Translations under genes and position numbers: made by a program
Assembly: GCF_900116385.1 (NCBI RefSeq)
Contig: NZ_FPCI01000002.1
Coordinates: forward strand, 62,001 to 126,000
Origin: Pseudoxanthomonas sp. YR558
Lineage (GTDB): Bacteria > Pseudomonadota > Gammaproteobacteria > Xanthomonadales > Xanthomonadaceae
Direction of reading: 5' to 3'
DNA length: 64,000 nt
Notes under the pieces: model-generated
What the model was told of the DNA's origin: nothing
Seen by the model: only the letters and a program-made list of their open reading frames with translations
Databases searched by the model: none
Shown here: one piece after another, positions 52,291 to 61,045 of the stretch
How positions within the stretch are numbered: position 1 is the stretch's first letter
Layout of the letters: every line of letters starts with the position of its first letter

Positions 52291-53325
52291 ATGGAATACC
52301 GCTATCTCGGCGCGTCCGGCCTGCGCGTCCCCGTCCTCTCCTTCGGTACCGGCACCTTCGGTGGCCAAGGCGCGTTGTTCAGCGCGTGGGGCAGCACCGA
52401 CGTGGCCGAAGCGCGCCGCCTGGTCGACATCTGCCTCGATGCGGGCCTCACCCTGTTCGACAGCGCCGATGTCTATTCGAAGGGCGCCGCCGAGGAGATC
52501 CTCGGCGAGGCCATCAAGGGCCGACCGCGCGACTCGCTGCTTATCTCCACCAAGGCTACGTTCCGCTTCGGCGACGGCGAGAACCAGGTGGGCTCGTCGC
52601 GCCATCACCTGATCAATGCCGTCGATGCCGCACTCAAGCGGCTCGGCACGGACTACATCGACCTGTTCCAGCTGCACGGCTTCGATGCGCGTCCGCCGGT
52701 CGAGGAAGTGCTGTCCACGCTCGATACGCTGGTGAAGGCCGGCAAGATCCGTTACCTGGGCGTATCGAACTTCTCCGGCTGGCACCTGATGAAGTCGCTC
52801 GCCGCCGCCGACCGCCATGGCTGGACGCGCTACGTGGCGCATCAGGCGTACTACTCGCTGGTCGGTCGCGACTACGAATGGGAGCTGATGCCGCTGGCCG
52901 CCGACCAGGGCGTGGGCGCGGTGGTCTGGAGTCCGCTGGGCTGGGGTCGCTTGACCGGCAAGATCCGCCGCGGGCAGCCACTGCCCGAGAACAGCCGCCT
53001 GCAATCGCAAACCGCGAACGATGCCGGTCCGCAGGTCGACCTCGAGTACCTGTACGACGTGGTCGACGCGTTGGACGAAGTTGCGCAGGAAGCCGGCAAG
53101 ACGATCCCGCAGGTCGCACTGAACTGGCTGCTGCAGCGTCCCACCGTCAGCACCGTGGTAATCGGTGCGCGCAACGAGGAGCAGCTGAAGCAGAACCTGG
53201 GCGCGGTGGGCTGGAGCCTCACGGCCGAGCAGGTCGCCAAGCTGGATGCGGCGAGCCAGCGGCCGAAGCCGTATCCGTACTGGCACCAGGCGGGCTTCGC
53301 CTACCGCAATCCCACGCCGGTCTGA
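52291..53325 (+). CDS. Aldo/keto reductase
   Basis: A 344-residue (β/α)8 NADPH-dependent reductase. The catalytic tetrad is visible: Asp and Tyr in LFDSADVYSKGAAEEILG, Lys in LISTKATFRF and His in LFQLHGFDARP. Phosphate binding is by VVIGARNEEQLKQNLGAVGW. It belongs to the group of bacterial AKRs close to YajO/Kvβ-like enzymes. Substrate not predictable. It probably shares control with the SDR by the AraC regulator. Confidence 0.92.
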   Translation: MEYRYLGASGLRVPVLSFGTGTFGGQGALFSAWGSTDVAEARRLVDICLDAGLTLFDSADVYSKGAAEEILGEAIKGRPRDSLLISTKATFRFGDGENQVGSSRHHLINAVDAALKRLGTDYIDLFQLHGFDARPPVEEVLSTLDTLVKAGKIRYLGVSNFSGWHLMKSLAAADRHGWTRYVAHQAYYSLVGRDYEWELMPLAADQGVGAVVWSPLGWGRLTGKIRRGQPLPENSRLQSQTANDAGPQVDLEYLYDVVDALDEVAQEAGKTIPQVALNWLLQRPTVSTVVIGARNEEQLKQNLGAVGWSLTAEQVAKLDAASQRPKPYPYWHQAGFAYRNPTPV

Positions 53326-53420
53326 TGCGCATGCGCAGGGCGGGATCGCCCGCCTTGCTTCGTCATCGATTGCGTGCGGCTGCTAGAGTCGCGCGGCCCC
53401 TTTCTCTGCCCGGAGTTCCG

Positions 53421-54713
53421 ATGCGCCTGCACGCTCGTATGGTGAGTGTCCTCGCCGCTGCCCTGTCCATCGCCTGCGCGCCCGCGTTCGCGGCGACGAC
53501 CTACGTGAAGGCCGGGCGCCTGCTCGATGTCGAATCCGGTCGCATGCTGACCGACCAGGCCATCGTCATCGAGGACGCACGCATCACCGCCATCGGCCCC
53601 GCCGCAACGACGCCGGTACCGGCCGGCGCGACCGTGCACGACCTGTCCGACAAGACCGTGCTGCCGGGCCTGATGGACGCGCACGTGCACCTGCACGGCG
53701 ATGCGGACCTGCAGGGCTACCGGCGGCTGGCGATCTCGCTGCCGGCCGCCGCCATCAAGGGCGCGAAGAACGCGCGCACCACGCTGCTGGCCGGCTTCAC
53801 CACCGTGCGCGTGCCGGGTTCGCCCGGTTACGCGGACGTCGCCCTGCGCGACGCGATCGCCACGGGCGAAGTCGAAGGTCCGCGCATCCTCGCCGGCGGC
53901 GTGTCCATCGGCATCACCGGCGGGCACTGCAGCGACAACAACCTGTTGCCGGCCGAGTACAAGGCGGTGGGCGAGGGCGTGGCCGACGGTCCCTGGGCCG
54001 CGCGGCAGAAGGTACGGCAGAACGTCAAGTTCGGTGCCGACTTCATCAAGACCTGCTCCACCGGCGGCGTGCTGTCCAAGGGCACCGAGGTCGGCGCGCC
54101 GCAGTACTCGTTGGAAGAACTGAAGGCGCTGGTCGACGAGGCGCACGCGCTAGGCCGTAAGGTCGCCTCGCACGCGCATGGCGCCACGGGCATCCGCAAT
54201 GCGCTGCTCGCCGGCGTGGATTCGATCGAGCATGCCAGCTTCATCGACGACGAAGGCATTGCGTTGGCGAAGAAGAACGGCGCCGTACTGGTGATGGACA
54301 TCTACAACACCGAATACATCCTCGGCGAAGGGGAGAAGGCCGGCTTCCTGCCCGAGTCGCTGGAGAAGGAACGCCGCGTGGGCACCACCCAGCGCGAGAA
54401 CTTCCGCAAGGCCCATCAGGCTGGCGCGATCATGGGCTTCGGTACCGATGGCGGCGTGTATCCGCATGGCCTCAATGCGCGCCAGTTTTCGCGCATGGTG
54501 CAGTTCGGCATGACCCCACTGCAGGCGATCCGTTCGGCCACCGTCGTGAACGCGCGCCTGTTCGGCATCGACAAGGACGTCGGCGTGCTCAAGCCGGGTT
54601 ACTTCGCCGACCTGATCGCCGTGGATGGCGATCCGCTGCAGGACGTGGCGGTGCTGGAGAACGTCGGCTTCGTGATGAAGCAGGGCCGCGTCTACAAGAA
54701 CACCCGTGAGTGA
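53421..54713 (+). CDS. Exported metal-dependent amidohydrolase
   Basis: A 430-residue amidohydrolase with signal peptide (VSVLAAALSIACAPAFAAT). The binuclear-metal barrel motifs are HVHLHG in LPGLMDAHVHLHGD, carboxylated Lys candidate in DFIKTCSTGG, His in VASHAHGATG and in SIEHASFID, and Asp in MGFGTDGGVYPHG. It resembles exported Xaa-Pro/Xaa-Arg dipeptidase-like amidohydrolases (imidazolonepropionase-like). Such enzymes hydrolyse dipeptides in the periplasm; the exact substrate is unknown. Confidence 0.88.
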   Translation: MRLHARMVSVLAAALSIACAPAFAATTYVKAGRLLDVESGRMLTDQAIVIEDARITAIGPAATTPVPAGATVHDLSDKTVLPGLMDAHVHLHGDADLQGYRRLAISLPAAAIKGAKNARTTLLAGFTTVRVPGSPGYADVALRDAIATGEVEGPRILAGGVSIGITGGHCSDNNLLPAEYKAVGEGVADGPWAARQKVRQNVKFGADFIKTCSTGGVLSKGTEVGAPQYSLEELKALVDEAHALGRKVASHAHGATGIRNALLAGVDSIEHASFIDDEGIALAKKNGAVLVMDIYNTEYILGEGEKAGFLPESLEKERRVGTTQRENFRKAHQAGAIMGFGTDGGVYPHGLNARQFSRMVQFGMTPLQAIRSATVVNARLFGIDKDVGVLKPGYFADLIAVDGDPLQDVAVLENVGFVMKQGRVYKNTRE

Positions 54714-54723
54714 GAACGACCGC

Positions 54724-55380
54724 ATGTCGAACCCCGTGAAGATCGATTTCGTTTCCGACGTCGCCTGCCCCTGGTGCGCGATCGGCCTGGCGTCTTTGGA
54801 ACGCGCGATTGCCAACATCGGTGAAGGTCTCGAGGTCGAGCTGCATTTCCAACCCTTCGAGCTCAATCCGGACATGGGTCCCGAGGGCGAGTCGATCGCC
54901 GACCACTTGGGCCGCAAGTACGGCCTGTCACCTGAGCAGCTGGCGCAGAACGGCGAAGCGCTGAGAAGGCGCGGTGAAGCCTTGGGCTTTCACTTCGACC
55001 TTCAGAAGCGCGACCGCATCTACAACACCTTCGATGCGCACCGTCTGCTGCATTGGGCGGGAGGGCTTGGCACCACGCAGCAGCACGACTTGAAGCGCGC
55101 GCTGCTGCAGGCTTACCACGGCGAGGGGCGCAATGTGTCCGATCGCGACGCGCTGGTCGCGATCGTTGGCCGCGCTGGACTGGATATCGACGAGGCGCGG
55201 CGCATCCTCGAGACCAACCGATTCGCCACGGAGGTCCGCGAGCGCGAACGCTTCTATCAGCAGCACGGCATCCAGGCGGTGCCGTCGGTGATCTTCAACG
55301 GGCGCCACCTAGTGCAGGGCGGGCAGCCGCCGGAGACCTTCGAGCAGGCCCTGCGGCAGCTGTCGGGGCTCGCGGGTTAA
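54724..55380 (+). CDS. DsbA-family oxidoreductase (FrnE-like)
   Basis: A 218-residue thioredoxin-fold protein with the CxxC site at the very start (DFVSDVACPWCAIGLASLER) and the typical helical insertion (NTFDAHRLLHWA; VSDRDALVAIVG). The cis-Pro strand is HGIQAVPSVIFNGRHLVQGG. It has no signal peptide and is of the cytosolic FrnE/polyketide-isomerase-like branch. A GTG at 54706 overlapping the amidohydrolase stop is an alternative start; ATG 54724 matches the family's N-terminus better. Confidence 0.9.
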   Translation: MSNPVKIDFVSDVACPWCAIGLASLERAIANIGEGLEVELHFQPFELNPDMGPEGESIADHLGRKYGLSPEQLAQNGEALRRRGEALGFHFDLQKRDRIYNTFDAHRLLHWAGGLGTTQQHDLKRALLQAYHGEGRNVSDRDALVAIVGRAGLDIDEARRILETNRFATEVRERERFYQQHGIQAVPSVIFNGRHLVQGGQPPETFEQALRQLSGLAG

Positions 55381-55386
55381 GCGGGA

Positions 55387-55599
55387 TCAGCCGTGCCGGG
55401 CCAGCAGGATGGCCTCGTTGCTGGGCATCTCGATGACGACGGCGGTGGGGATGCCGTGGTGCTGGTGCAGGGTGGCGGCGAGCAGCTTCGCGTTCTCCCG
55501 GGCGTCGCCCAGGTTGTCGAACCAGTTGCGGCCGTACTGGCCCTCGTAGAGCTGCCATCCGCTGGCGGCGGCGGCGATGGTGAAAAGCAGGCGGGGCAT
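55387..55599 (-). CDS. Small DUF2188-like protein
   Basis: A 70-residue protein (MPRLLFTIAAAASGWQLYEG, RNWFDNLGDARENAKLLAAT). The pattern of a Trp-containing strand followed by a helix with ...DARENAKLLA resembles small DUF2188-type proteins. GGAG precedes the ATG by seven bases and coding-like composition supports it. It is convergent with the DsbA-family gene, seven bases apart. Function unknown. Confidence 0.5.
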   Translation of the reverse strand: MPRLLFTIAAAASGWQLYEGQYGRNWFDNLGDARENAKLLAATLHQHHGIPTAVVIEMPSNEAILLARHG

Positions 55600-55714
55600 G
55601 GAACACTCCAGTCGCAATGCCGGGCAGGGAACCGGCAGAGCTACTGTGCGTGAAAGTGTCAGCTATCACATTCGGCGGATGCCGCGGATCGGCGTAGGAA
55701 AATTCCTACGTGTC

Positions 55715-56401
55715 TCAGCGAAGCAGCGGCTCCAGCGCCTTCCATACGTGGTCCCGCAGCTTGGGTTGCGCCGCGGCGACAGGGTGGAGGTTGTCGGCCT
55801 GGTAGGCATCGCGGTCCAGCGCGATGGGTTCCAGCAGGAAGGGCAACAGAGCGGTGCCGTACTGCTTCGACAGTGCGCTGTAGTTCTGTTCGAAGCCGCG
55901 CGTGTAGTCCGGGCCGTAGTTGGGCGGCATGCGCATGCCGACCAGCAGGACCTTGGCCTTGCCCGCTTGGGCGGCCGCGATCATCTTCGCCAGGTTGGCG
56001 CGGGTCTGCGCCAGCGGCAGGCCACGCAGGCCGTCGTTCGCCCCCAGGGCGATGACGACCACGGCCGGACGATGGCGCTGCAGTTCCGCCGCCATGCGGG
56101 CCGCACCTCCCGCCGTGGTCTCGCCGCTGATGCTGGCGTTGACGACGCGCCAGCCGGACTTCGTCTTGCCGACGCGATCGGCCGTGAGGGCCACCCAGCC
56201 CTGTGCCGGCGCCAGTCCGTATGCGGCCGACAGCGAATCGCCCATCACCAGGATGGTGCGTGCGCTCTTCGCGGGTGCGGCCTTCCCGGCCTGTGCTGCG
56301 ACGGGCCGTGCGAACAACGCGACGAGCAGAAGCAAGGCCAGGCCCGCGGCCCATTGCATGCGCGTGCGTTTGGCCCCATACCTGTTTGAATTAAGAAACA
56401 T
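55715..56401 (-). CDS. tesA: Arylesterase / acyl-CoA thioesterase I (SGNH family)
   Basis: A 228-residue exported GDSL/SGNH hydrolase. After the signal (LALLLLVALFARPVAAQA) the four blocks are visible: block I ILVMGDSLSAAYGL with Ser, Gly in NASISGETTAGG, Asn in VIALGANDGLRG and D-x-x-H in YQADNLHPVAA. E. coli TesA has thioesterase, protease and lysophospholipase activities. It is divergent from the ABC transporter genes that neighbour tesA in many proteobacteria. ATG 56401 gives a basic n-region; 56359 is a possible later start and would leave room for a divergent promoter in the AT-rich stretch 56381-56406. Confidence 0.9.
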   Translation of the reverse strand: MFLNSNRYGAKRTRMQWAAGLALLLLVALFARPVAAQAGKAAPAKSARTILVMGDSLSAAYGLAPAQGWVALTADRVGKTKSGWRVVNASISGETTAGGAARMAAELQRHRPAVVVIALGANDGLRGLPLAQTRANLAKMIAAAQAGKAKVLLVGMRMPPNYGPDYTRGFEQNYSALSKQYGTALLPFLLEPIALDRDAYQADNLHPVAAAQPKLRDHVWKALEPLLR

Positions 56402-56417
56402 TTAATCCGCGCTCCCG

Positions 56418-57167
56418 ATGATTCACGAAATGACCGACGAGATGATCATGGCCGACGCCAGCAGACTGCACACTGAAGCCCGCACCACCGCACGCGCCGT
56501 CCTCGACGTGCAAGGCTTGGGCAAACACGTGACGCTGCCCGGCGGCGAACTGACGATACTCGACGACATCGGCTTCCGCATCGGCCACGGCGACACCGTC
56601 GCGATCGTCGGCGCGTCGGGCTCGGGCAAGAGCACGCTGTTGTCGTTGCTGGCGGGACTGGACGTCCCCAGTGCCGGCACGGTGACGCTGGATGGCGAGC
56701 GTATCTCCGATATGGATGAAGATGGTCGTGCACGCGTGCGCGGCGAGAAGGTCGGCTTCGTGTTCCAGAGTTTCCAGCTGCTGCCGTCGCTGACCGCGCT
56801 GGAGAACGTCATGCTGCCGCTGGAGTTGCGGGGCGATGCAGACGTGGACGGGCCCGCGCGACAGATTCTCGAGAAGGTCGGCCTGGGCCAGCGCCTGGGC
56901 CACTACCCGCGGCAGCTGTCCGGCGGCGAACAGCAGCGCGTCGCGCTCGCGCGCGCGTTCGTCACCCGTCCCTCGCTGCTGTTCGCCGACGAACCCACCG
57001 GCAACCTCGACACGCACACTGGCCAGGCGATCATCGAACTGTTGTTCGCGTTGAATGCCGATGCCGGCACCACGTTGATCCTGGTCACGCATGACGATCA
57101 TTTGGCCGAGCGTTGCCAGCGTTTGCTGCGCCTGGACGCCGGGCGCCTGCAGGGCGAGGCCGCATGA
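56418..57167 (+). CDS. ybbA: ABC transporter ATP-binding protein YbbA
   Basis: A 249-residue LolD/MacB-type ATPase. Walker A is AIVGASGSGKSTLLSLLAGL, signature LSGGEQQRVALARAF, Walker B LLFADEPTGNLDTHTG, switch LVTHDDH. It pairs with the large FtsX-like permease whose ATG overlaps its stop (57164-57167). Together with TesA these form a conserved divergon thought to act on lipids or lipoproteins at the envelope. The start is uncertain: ATGs at 56418, 56430, 56442 and 56448 are all in frame with no clear ribosome-binding site. Confidence 0.9.
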   Translation: MIHEMTDEMIMADASRLHTEARTTARAVLDVQGLGKHVTLPGGELTILDDIGFRIGHGDTVAIVGASGSGKSTLLSLLAGLDVPSAGTVTLDGERISDMDEDGRARVRGEKVGFVFQSFQLLPSLTALENVMLPLELRGDADVDGPARQILEKVGLGQRLGHYPRQLSGGEQQRVALARAFVTRPSLLFADEPTGNLDTHTGQAIIELLFALNADAGTTLILVTHDDHLAERCQRLLRLDAGRLQGEAA

Positions 57168-59665
57168 AGACGCTGGCGCTGGCCTGGCGCCAGTTGCTCC
57201 GCGACCTGGTGGCGGGCGATATCCGCATCCTGTTCGCCGCGCTGGTGCTGGCCGTCGTCGCGGTGACGTCGGTGGGCTTCGTCACCGATCGCGCGGAGCG
57301 TGCGCTCGCCATCGAGGCGAACCGCCTGCTGGGAGGCGACGTGGTCGTGCGTGGCGACACGCCACCGACGGACGCGCTGCGCGCGCTGGCGAACGCCCCC
57401 GGCCTGCGCGTGACCGAGACGCAGGAGATGCAGAGCATGGTGCGCGCGGGCGAATCGCTGTCGCTCGGCGACCTGCGTGCACTGGGCGACGGCTTCCCGC
57501 TGCGCGGCAGCTTCCGCATCGTCGAACGTGCCGGCGCCGTCGAGCGCGATGCGGTGGGCGTTCCCGCGCCCGGCACGGTGTGGATCAGCCAGGCCGGCGC
57601 CGAAACGCTGGGGGCGAAACCGGGCGATGCGATCGGCATCGGCACGCGCACGCTGACCCTGGCCGCGCTGGTGACGCAGGAGCCCGATGCGGCGCTGGAC
57701 TATTTCAACGTCGCGCCGAAAGTCTTCCTCAACCTCGACGACCTGCCGTCCACCGGCCTCGTCCAGGAGGGTAGTCGCCTGCGCTATCGCCTGGTGGTGG
57801 CCGGCGATGCCGCTGCGGTCGAAACCTTCACCGCAAAGGTCAAGCCGCAGCTCGCGCGCGGCCAGCGGATGGAGACCATCCAGGACGCGCGCCCGGAAGT
57901 GCGCTCCGCGCTCGACCGCGCCAGCCGCTTCCTGGGATTGGCCGCTCTGGTCTCCGTGGTCCTCGCCGCCGTCGCGGTGGCGATGGCCGCGCGTCGTCAT
58001 AGCGAGCGCCATCTCTCCGGCACCGCGGTGATGCGTTGCCTCGGCGCACAGCAGCGCACGCTGGTCGGCATCCATGTCGGCGAACTGGTGCTGCTGGGCC
58101 TGGCCGCGTGCACGGTGGGCGTGCTGATCGCCTTCGGCCTGCAGTGGGGTATCGGCAGCTGGCTGAAGCAATCGTTGAAGATCGACATCCCACCGGCAGG
58201 GCTGTTGCCTGCGGTGCAGGGGTATGGCGTGGGCATGATCGTGCTGCTCGCGTTCGGCGCGCCGCCGGTACTGGCGCTGCGGCGCGTGCCCGCGCTGCGC
58301 GTGCTGCGTCGCGACCTGGACCGCGCGGAGCCCAGCGCATGGCTGGTCGCGCTGACGGGCTTCGTCGGCCTGGGCGCGCTGTTGTGGTGGAAGGCCGGCT
58401 CGCCGACGCTCGGCACCGCGATGCTGGTGGGCATCGTCGGCACGCTCGCCGTGCTTGCCCTGCTGGCGTGGCTGCTGATCCTGCTGGTGCGCCGCCTGCG
58501 CTCGCGGTTGCGCGGCAGCCTGCGCTACGGGCTGGCCAACGTCAGCCGTCGCGCGGGCACGTCGATCGCGCAGGTATCCGCGCTGGGCCTCGGCCTGATG
58601 GCGCTGCTGCTGCTGACCTTCGTGCGCACCGACCTGCTCGATCGCTGGCAGCTCGCGTTGTCGGCCAATGCGCCCAACCGCTTCATCATCAACGTCCAGC
58701 CGGACCAGGTCGATCCGGTGAAGACCTTCATGCAGGCGCGCGGCCTGTCAGCGGTGGACCTGTATCCGATGATCCGTGGCCGCCTGGTCGAACTGAACGG
58801 CAAACCGAGCAGCGGTGCGGACTATGAAGAGGCCGACGAGCGCACGCAGCGACGTGCCGAGCGCGAGTTCAATCTGTCGATGGCCGCGACGTTGCGCGAC
58901 GACAACAAGGTGACCGCGGGCGAATTCTGGACCGGCCGCACGCCGTCGTCGCCGGAACTGTCGGTGGAAGAGGATTTCGCCGACGCACTGGGCTGGAAGC
59001 TGGGTGATCGCGTCGCCTTCGATATCGCGGGCCAACGCTTCGAGGGACGCGTCACCAGCCTTCGCAGCGTGGACTGGGAGAGCTTCCGTCCGAATTTCTT
59101 CGTCGTCGCTTCGCCGGGCTCGCTCGATGGCTACTCGGCCAGCTACATCACCGCGGTCAGCGTGCCGACCGGCGATACCGCTTTCACGCGCGAGCTGGTG
59201 GGACAGTTCCCGAATCTCTCGGTGATCGACGTGGAGGCGGTGCTGAAGCAGGTGCGCAGCACGGCCGAGCAGGTCTCGCAGGTGGTGCAGGTGGTGTTCT
59301 GGTTCTCGCTGGCGGCGGGCCTGCTGGTGCTGATGGCCGCGGTGAGCGCCAGCCAGGACGAACGGCTGCTGGAAGGCGGGGTGATGCGCGTGCTCGGCGG
59401 CAGCCGTCGCCAGCTGCGCCTTGCGCAGGCCTCGGAGTTCGCTGCCATCGGCCTGTTGGCGGGTCTGGTCGCCGCCATCGCGGCCTCGATCTTGTCCGGT
59501 GTGGTCGCCACGCAGGTGTTCGACCTGCCGTGGAAGGCCAACTGGCAGCTGGCCGCCATCGGCGGCGGGCTGGGCATGCTGGCGGCGTTGGGCGCGGGCC
59601 TGTTCGCCACGCGCAAGGTGCTGGATGCGCCGCCGTCGGTGACGTTGCGCGAGCTGCAGGGCTGA
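57164..59665 (+). CDS. ybbP: FtsX-like ABC permease YbbP
   Basis: An 833-residue inner-membrane protein with about ten TM helices in the order 1 + 3 + (2 central) + 4 that is typical of YbbP. TM1 is ILFAALVLAVVAVTSVGFVT; the FtsX domains are near residues 260-400 (FLGLAALVSVVLAAVAVAMA; GELVLLGLAACTVGVLIAFG) and 710-833 (VVFWFSLAAGLLVLMAAVSA). A large periplasmic domain lies between. The ATGA overlap with ybbA indicates tight coupling. The transport substrate is not established. Confidence 0.88.
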   Translation: MKTLALAWRQLLRDLVAGDIRILFAALVLAVVAVTSVGFVTDRAERALAIEANRLLGGDVVVRGDTPPTDALRALANAPGLRVTETQEMQSMVRAGESLSLGDLRALGDGFPLRGSFRIVERAGAVERDAVGVPAPGTVWISQAGAETLGAKPGDAIGIGTRTLTLAALVTQEPDAALDYFNVAPKVFLNLDDLPSTGLVQEGSRLRYRLVVAGDAAAVETFTAKVKPQLARGQRMETIQDARPEVRSALDRASRFLGLAALVSVVLAAVAVAMAARRHSERHLSGTAVMRCLGAQQRTLVGIHVGELVLLGLAACTVGVLIAFGLQWGIGSWLKQSLKIDIPPAGLLPAVQGYGVGMIVLLAFGAPPVLALRRVPALRVLRRDLDRAEPSAWLVALTGFVGLGALLWWKAGSPTLGTAMLVGIVGTLAVLALLAWLLILLVRRLRSRLRGSLRYGLANVSRRAGTSIAQVSALGLGLMALLLLTFVRTDLLDRWQLALSANAPNRFIINVQPDQVDPVKTFMQARGLSAVDLYPMIRGRLVELNGKPSSGADYEEADERTQRRAEREFNLSMAATLRDDNKVTAGEFWTGRTPSSPELSVEEDFADALGWKLGDRVAFDIAGQRFEGRVTSLRSVDWESFRPNFFVVASPGSLDGYSASYITAVSVPTGDTAFTRELVGQFPNLSVIDVEAVLKQVRSTAEQVSQVVQVVFWFSLAAGLLVLMAAVSASQDERLLEGGVMRVLGGSRRQLRLAQASEFAAIGLLAGLVAAIAASILSGVVATQVFDLPWKANWQLAAIGGGLGMLAALGAGLFATRKVLDAPPSVTLRELQG

Positions 59666-59678
59666 AGCGTCTGGCTGG

Positions 59679-59745
59679 TGTGGGAGCGACGTAAGTCGCG
59701 ATGGGTCACCGGTAACGCTTCATCGCCACTTACGTCGCTCCCACA
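59679..59745. repeat. REP-like long inverted repeat
   Basis: TGTGGGAGCGACGTAAGT (59679-59696) is exactly inverted at 59728-59745. Allowing one mismatch, the arms extend to 25 bases (59679-59703 with 59721-59745). The GTGGGAGCGACGTAAGTCGCGA word is of the REP/BIME type scattered between genes in xanthomonads and pseudomonads, usually mobilised by RAYT transposases. It lies between the convergent ybbP and rtcB genes and may also act as a transcript end. No RAYT gene is in this window. Confidence 0.8.
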
Positions 59746-59778
59746 AGAACGGTCGAAAAAGAAGGGGCGAGCCGAAGC

Positions 59779-60996
59779 TCACCCCTTGATGCACACCACC
59801 TGGCGCAGCGTGTGGACGACCTCCACCAGGTCGCTCTGCGCCGACATCACCGCGTCGATGTCCTTGTAGGCCGCCGGTGATTCGTCGATCACGCCGGCGT
59901 CCTTGCGGCATTCGACGTGCGCCGTCGCCTCGCGGTGCTGCGACAGGGTGATCTGCTGGCGCGCCGCGGTACGGCTCAGCACGCGGCCGGCCCCGTGGCT
60001 GCAGCTGTGGAAGCTGTCCGCGTTGCCCTTGCCGCGCACGATGAAGCTCTTCGCGCCCATGCTGCCGGGGATGATCCCCAGCTCGCCTGCGCGCGCGCTC
60101 ACCGCGCCTTTGCGGGTCACCAGCAGGTCCACGCCGCCGTGCGTTTCCTTCTGCACGTAGTTGTGGTGGCAGTTCACCGCCATCTTCTCCAACTGGAACT
60201 TCGGCAGGCGGTGGCGCATCTCCGCCAGTACGCGCGACATCATCGCTTCGCGGTTCTCGCGGGCGTAGTCCTGTGCCCACGAGACCGCTTCCACGTAGTC
60301 GTCGAACAAGGGCTCGCCTTCCATGAAGAAGGCCAAGTCCTTGTCCGGCAGGTGGAACCCCAGCACACGGTGCGCCAGGTGCTCGCGCGCCCGCTCGATG
60401 AAGTAGTTGCCGATCAGGTTGCCGGTGCCGCGCGAACCGCTGTGCAGCATCACCCACACCGCGTCGGCCTCGTCCAGGCAGATCTCGATGAAGTGGTTGC
60501 CGCCGCCCAGCGTGCCGATCTGGCGATCCAGCTTGTCGGTACGGATCTTGCGGTGCTTCTGCTTGATCGCCTCCAGGCGTGGTTCCAGTCCCGACTGCGT
60601 GATACGCGTGCGGATGCTGTCCGGCAGTTTCCAGTGTTCGCCGCCACGCCCGTTGCCGACCGGCACGCTGCGCTCGATGCTCGAACGCAGTTGCGCCAGG
60701 TTGTCCGGCAAGTCCTTCGCGCGCAGCGTGGTCCGCACCGCGGCCATGCCGCAGCCGATGTCCACGCCGACCGCCGCCGGAATGATGGCGCCGCGCGTCG
60801 GGATGACCGAGCCCACGGTCGCGCCCTTGCCCAGGTGCACGTCGGGCATCACCGCGACCCACGGGCCGACGAAGGGGACGGCCGCGATGTTCCGCAGCTG
60901 CTCGTGGGCGCCCTGGTCCAGGGGCACGCCGCGCACCCAGCCCTTGATCGGCGTGGTGCTGCCCTCGGCGTGCAGCAGTTCAAACGTAGTGCTCAT
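59779..60996 (-). CDS. rtcB: RNA-splicing ligase RtcB
   Basis: A 405-residue GTP/Mn-dependent ligase that joins RNA 2',3'-cyclic phosphate or 3'-phosphate ends to 5'-OH ends. Signature stretches are VMPDVHLGKGATVGSVIPT, AVGVDIGCGMAAVRT with the metal-binding Cys, TLGGGNHFIEICLDEA, HSGSRGTGNLIGNY and the guanylylated His in SFHSCSHGAGRVLSR. Length matches E. coli RtcB (408). AAGGAAAAGG precedes the ATG. It is the last gene of a minus-strand operon with a slipin and an unnamed protein, downstream of tRNA-like elements. Confidence 0.95.
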   Translation of the reverse strand: MSTTFELLHAEGSTTPIKGWVRGVPLDQGAHEQLRNIAAVPFVGPWVAVMPDVHLGKGATVGSVIPTRGAIIPAAVGVDIGCGMAAVRTTLRAKDLPDNLAQLRSSIERSVPVGNGRGGEHWKLPDSIRTRITQSGLEPRLEAIKQKHRKIRTDKLDRQIGTLGGGNHFIEICLDEADAVWVMLHSGSRGTGNLIGNYFIERAREHLAHRVLGFHLPDKDLAFFMEGEPLFDDYVEAVSWAQDYARENREAMMSRVLAEMRHRLPKFQLEKMAVNCHHNYVQKETHGGVDLLVTRKGAVSARAGELGIIPGSMGAKSFIVRGKGNADSFHSCSHGAGRVLSRTAARQQITLSQHREATAHVECRKDAGVIDESPAAYKDIDAVMSAQSDLVEVVHTLRQVVCIKG

Positions 60997-61045
60997 GTTC
61001 CTTTTCCTTTCGTCCGCGAGCGTCGGCGCCCCGGACGGATCTTCT

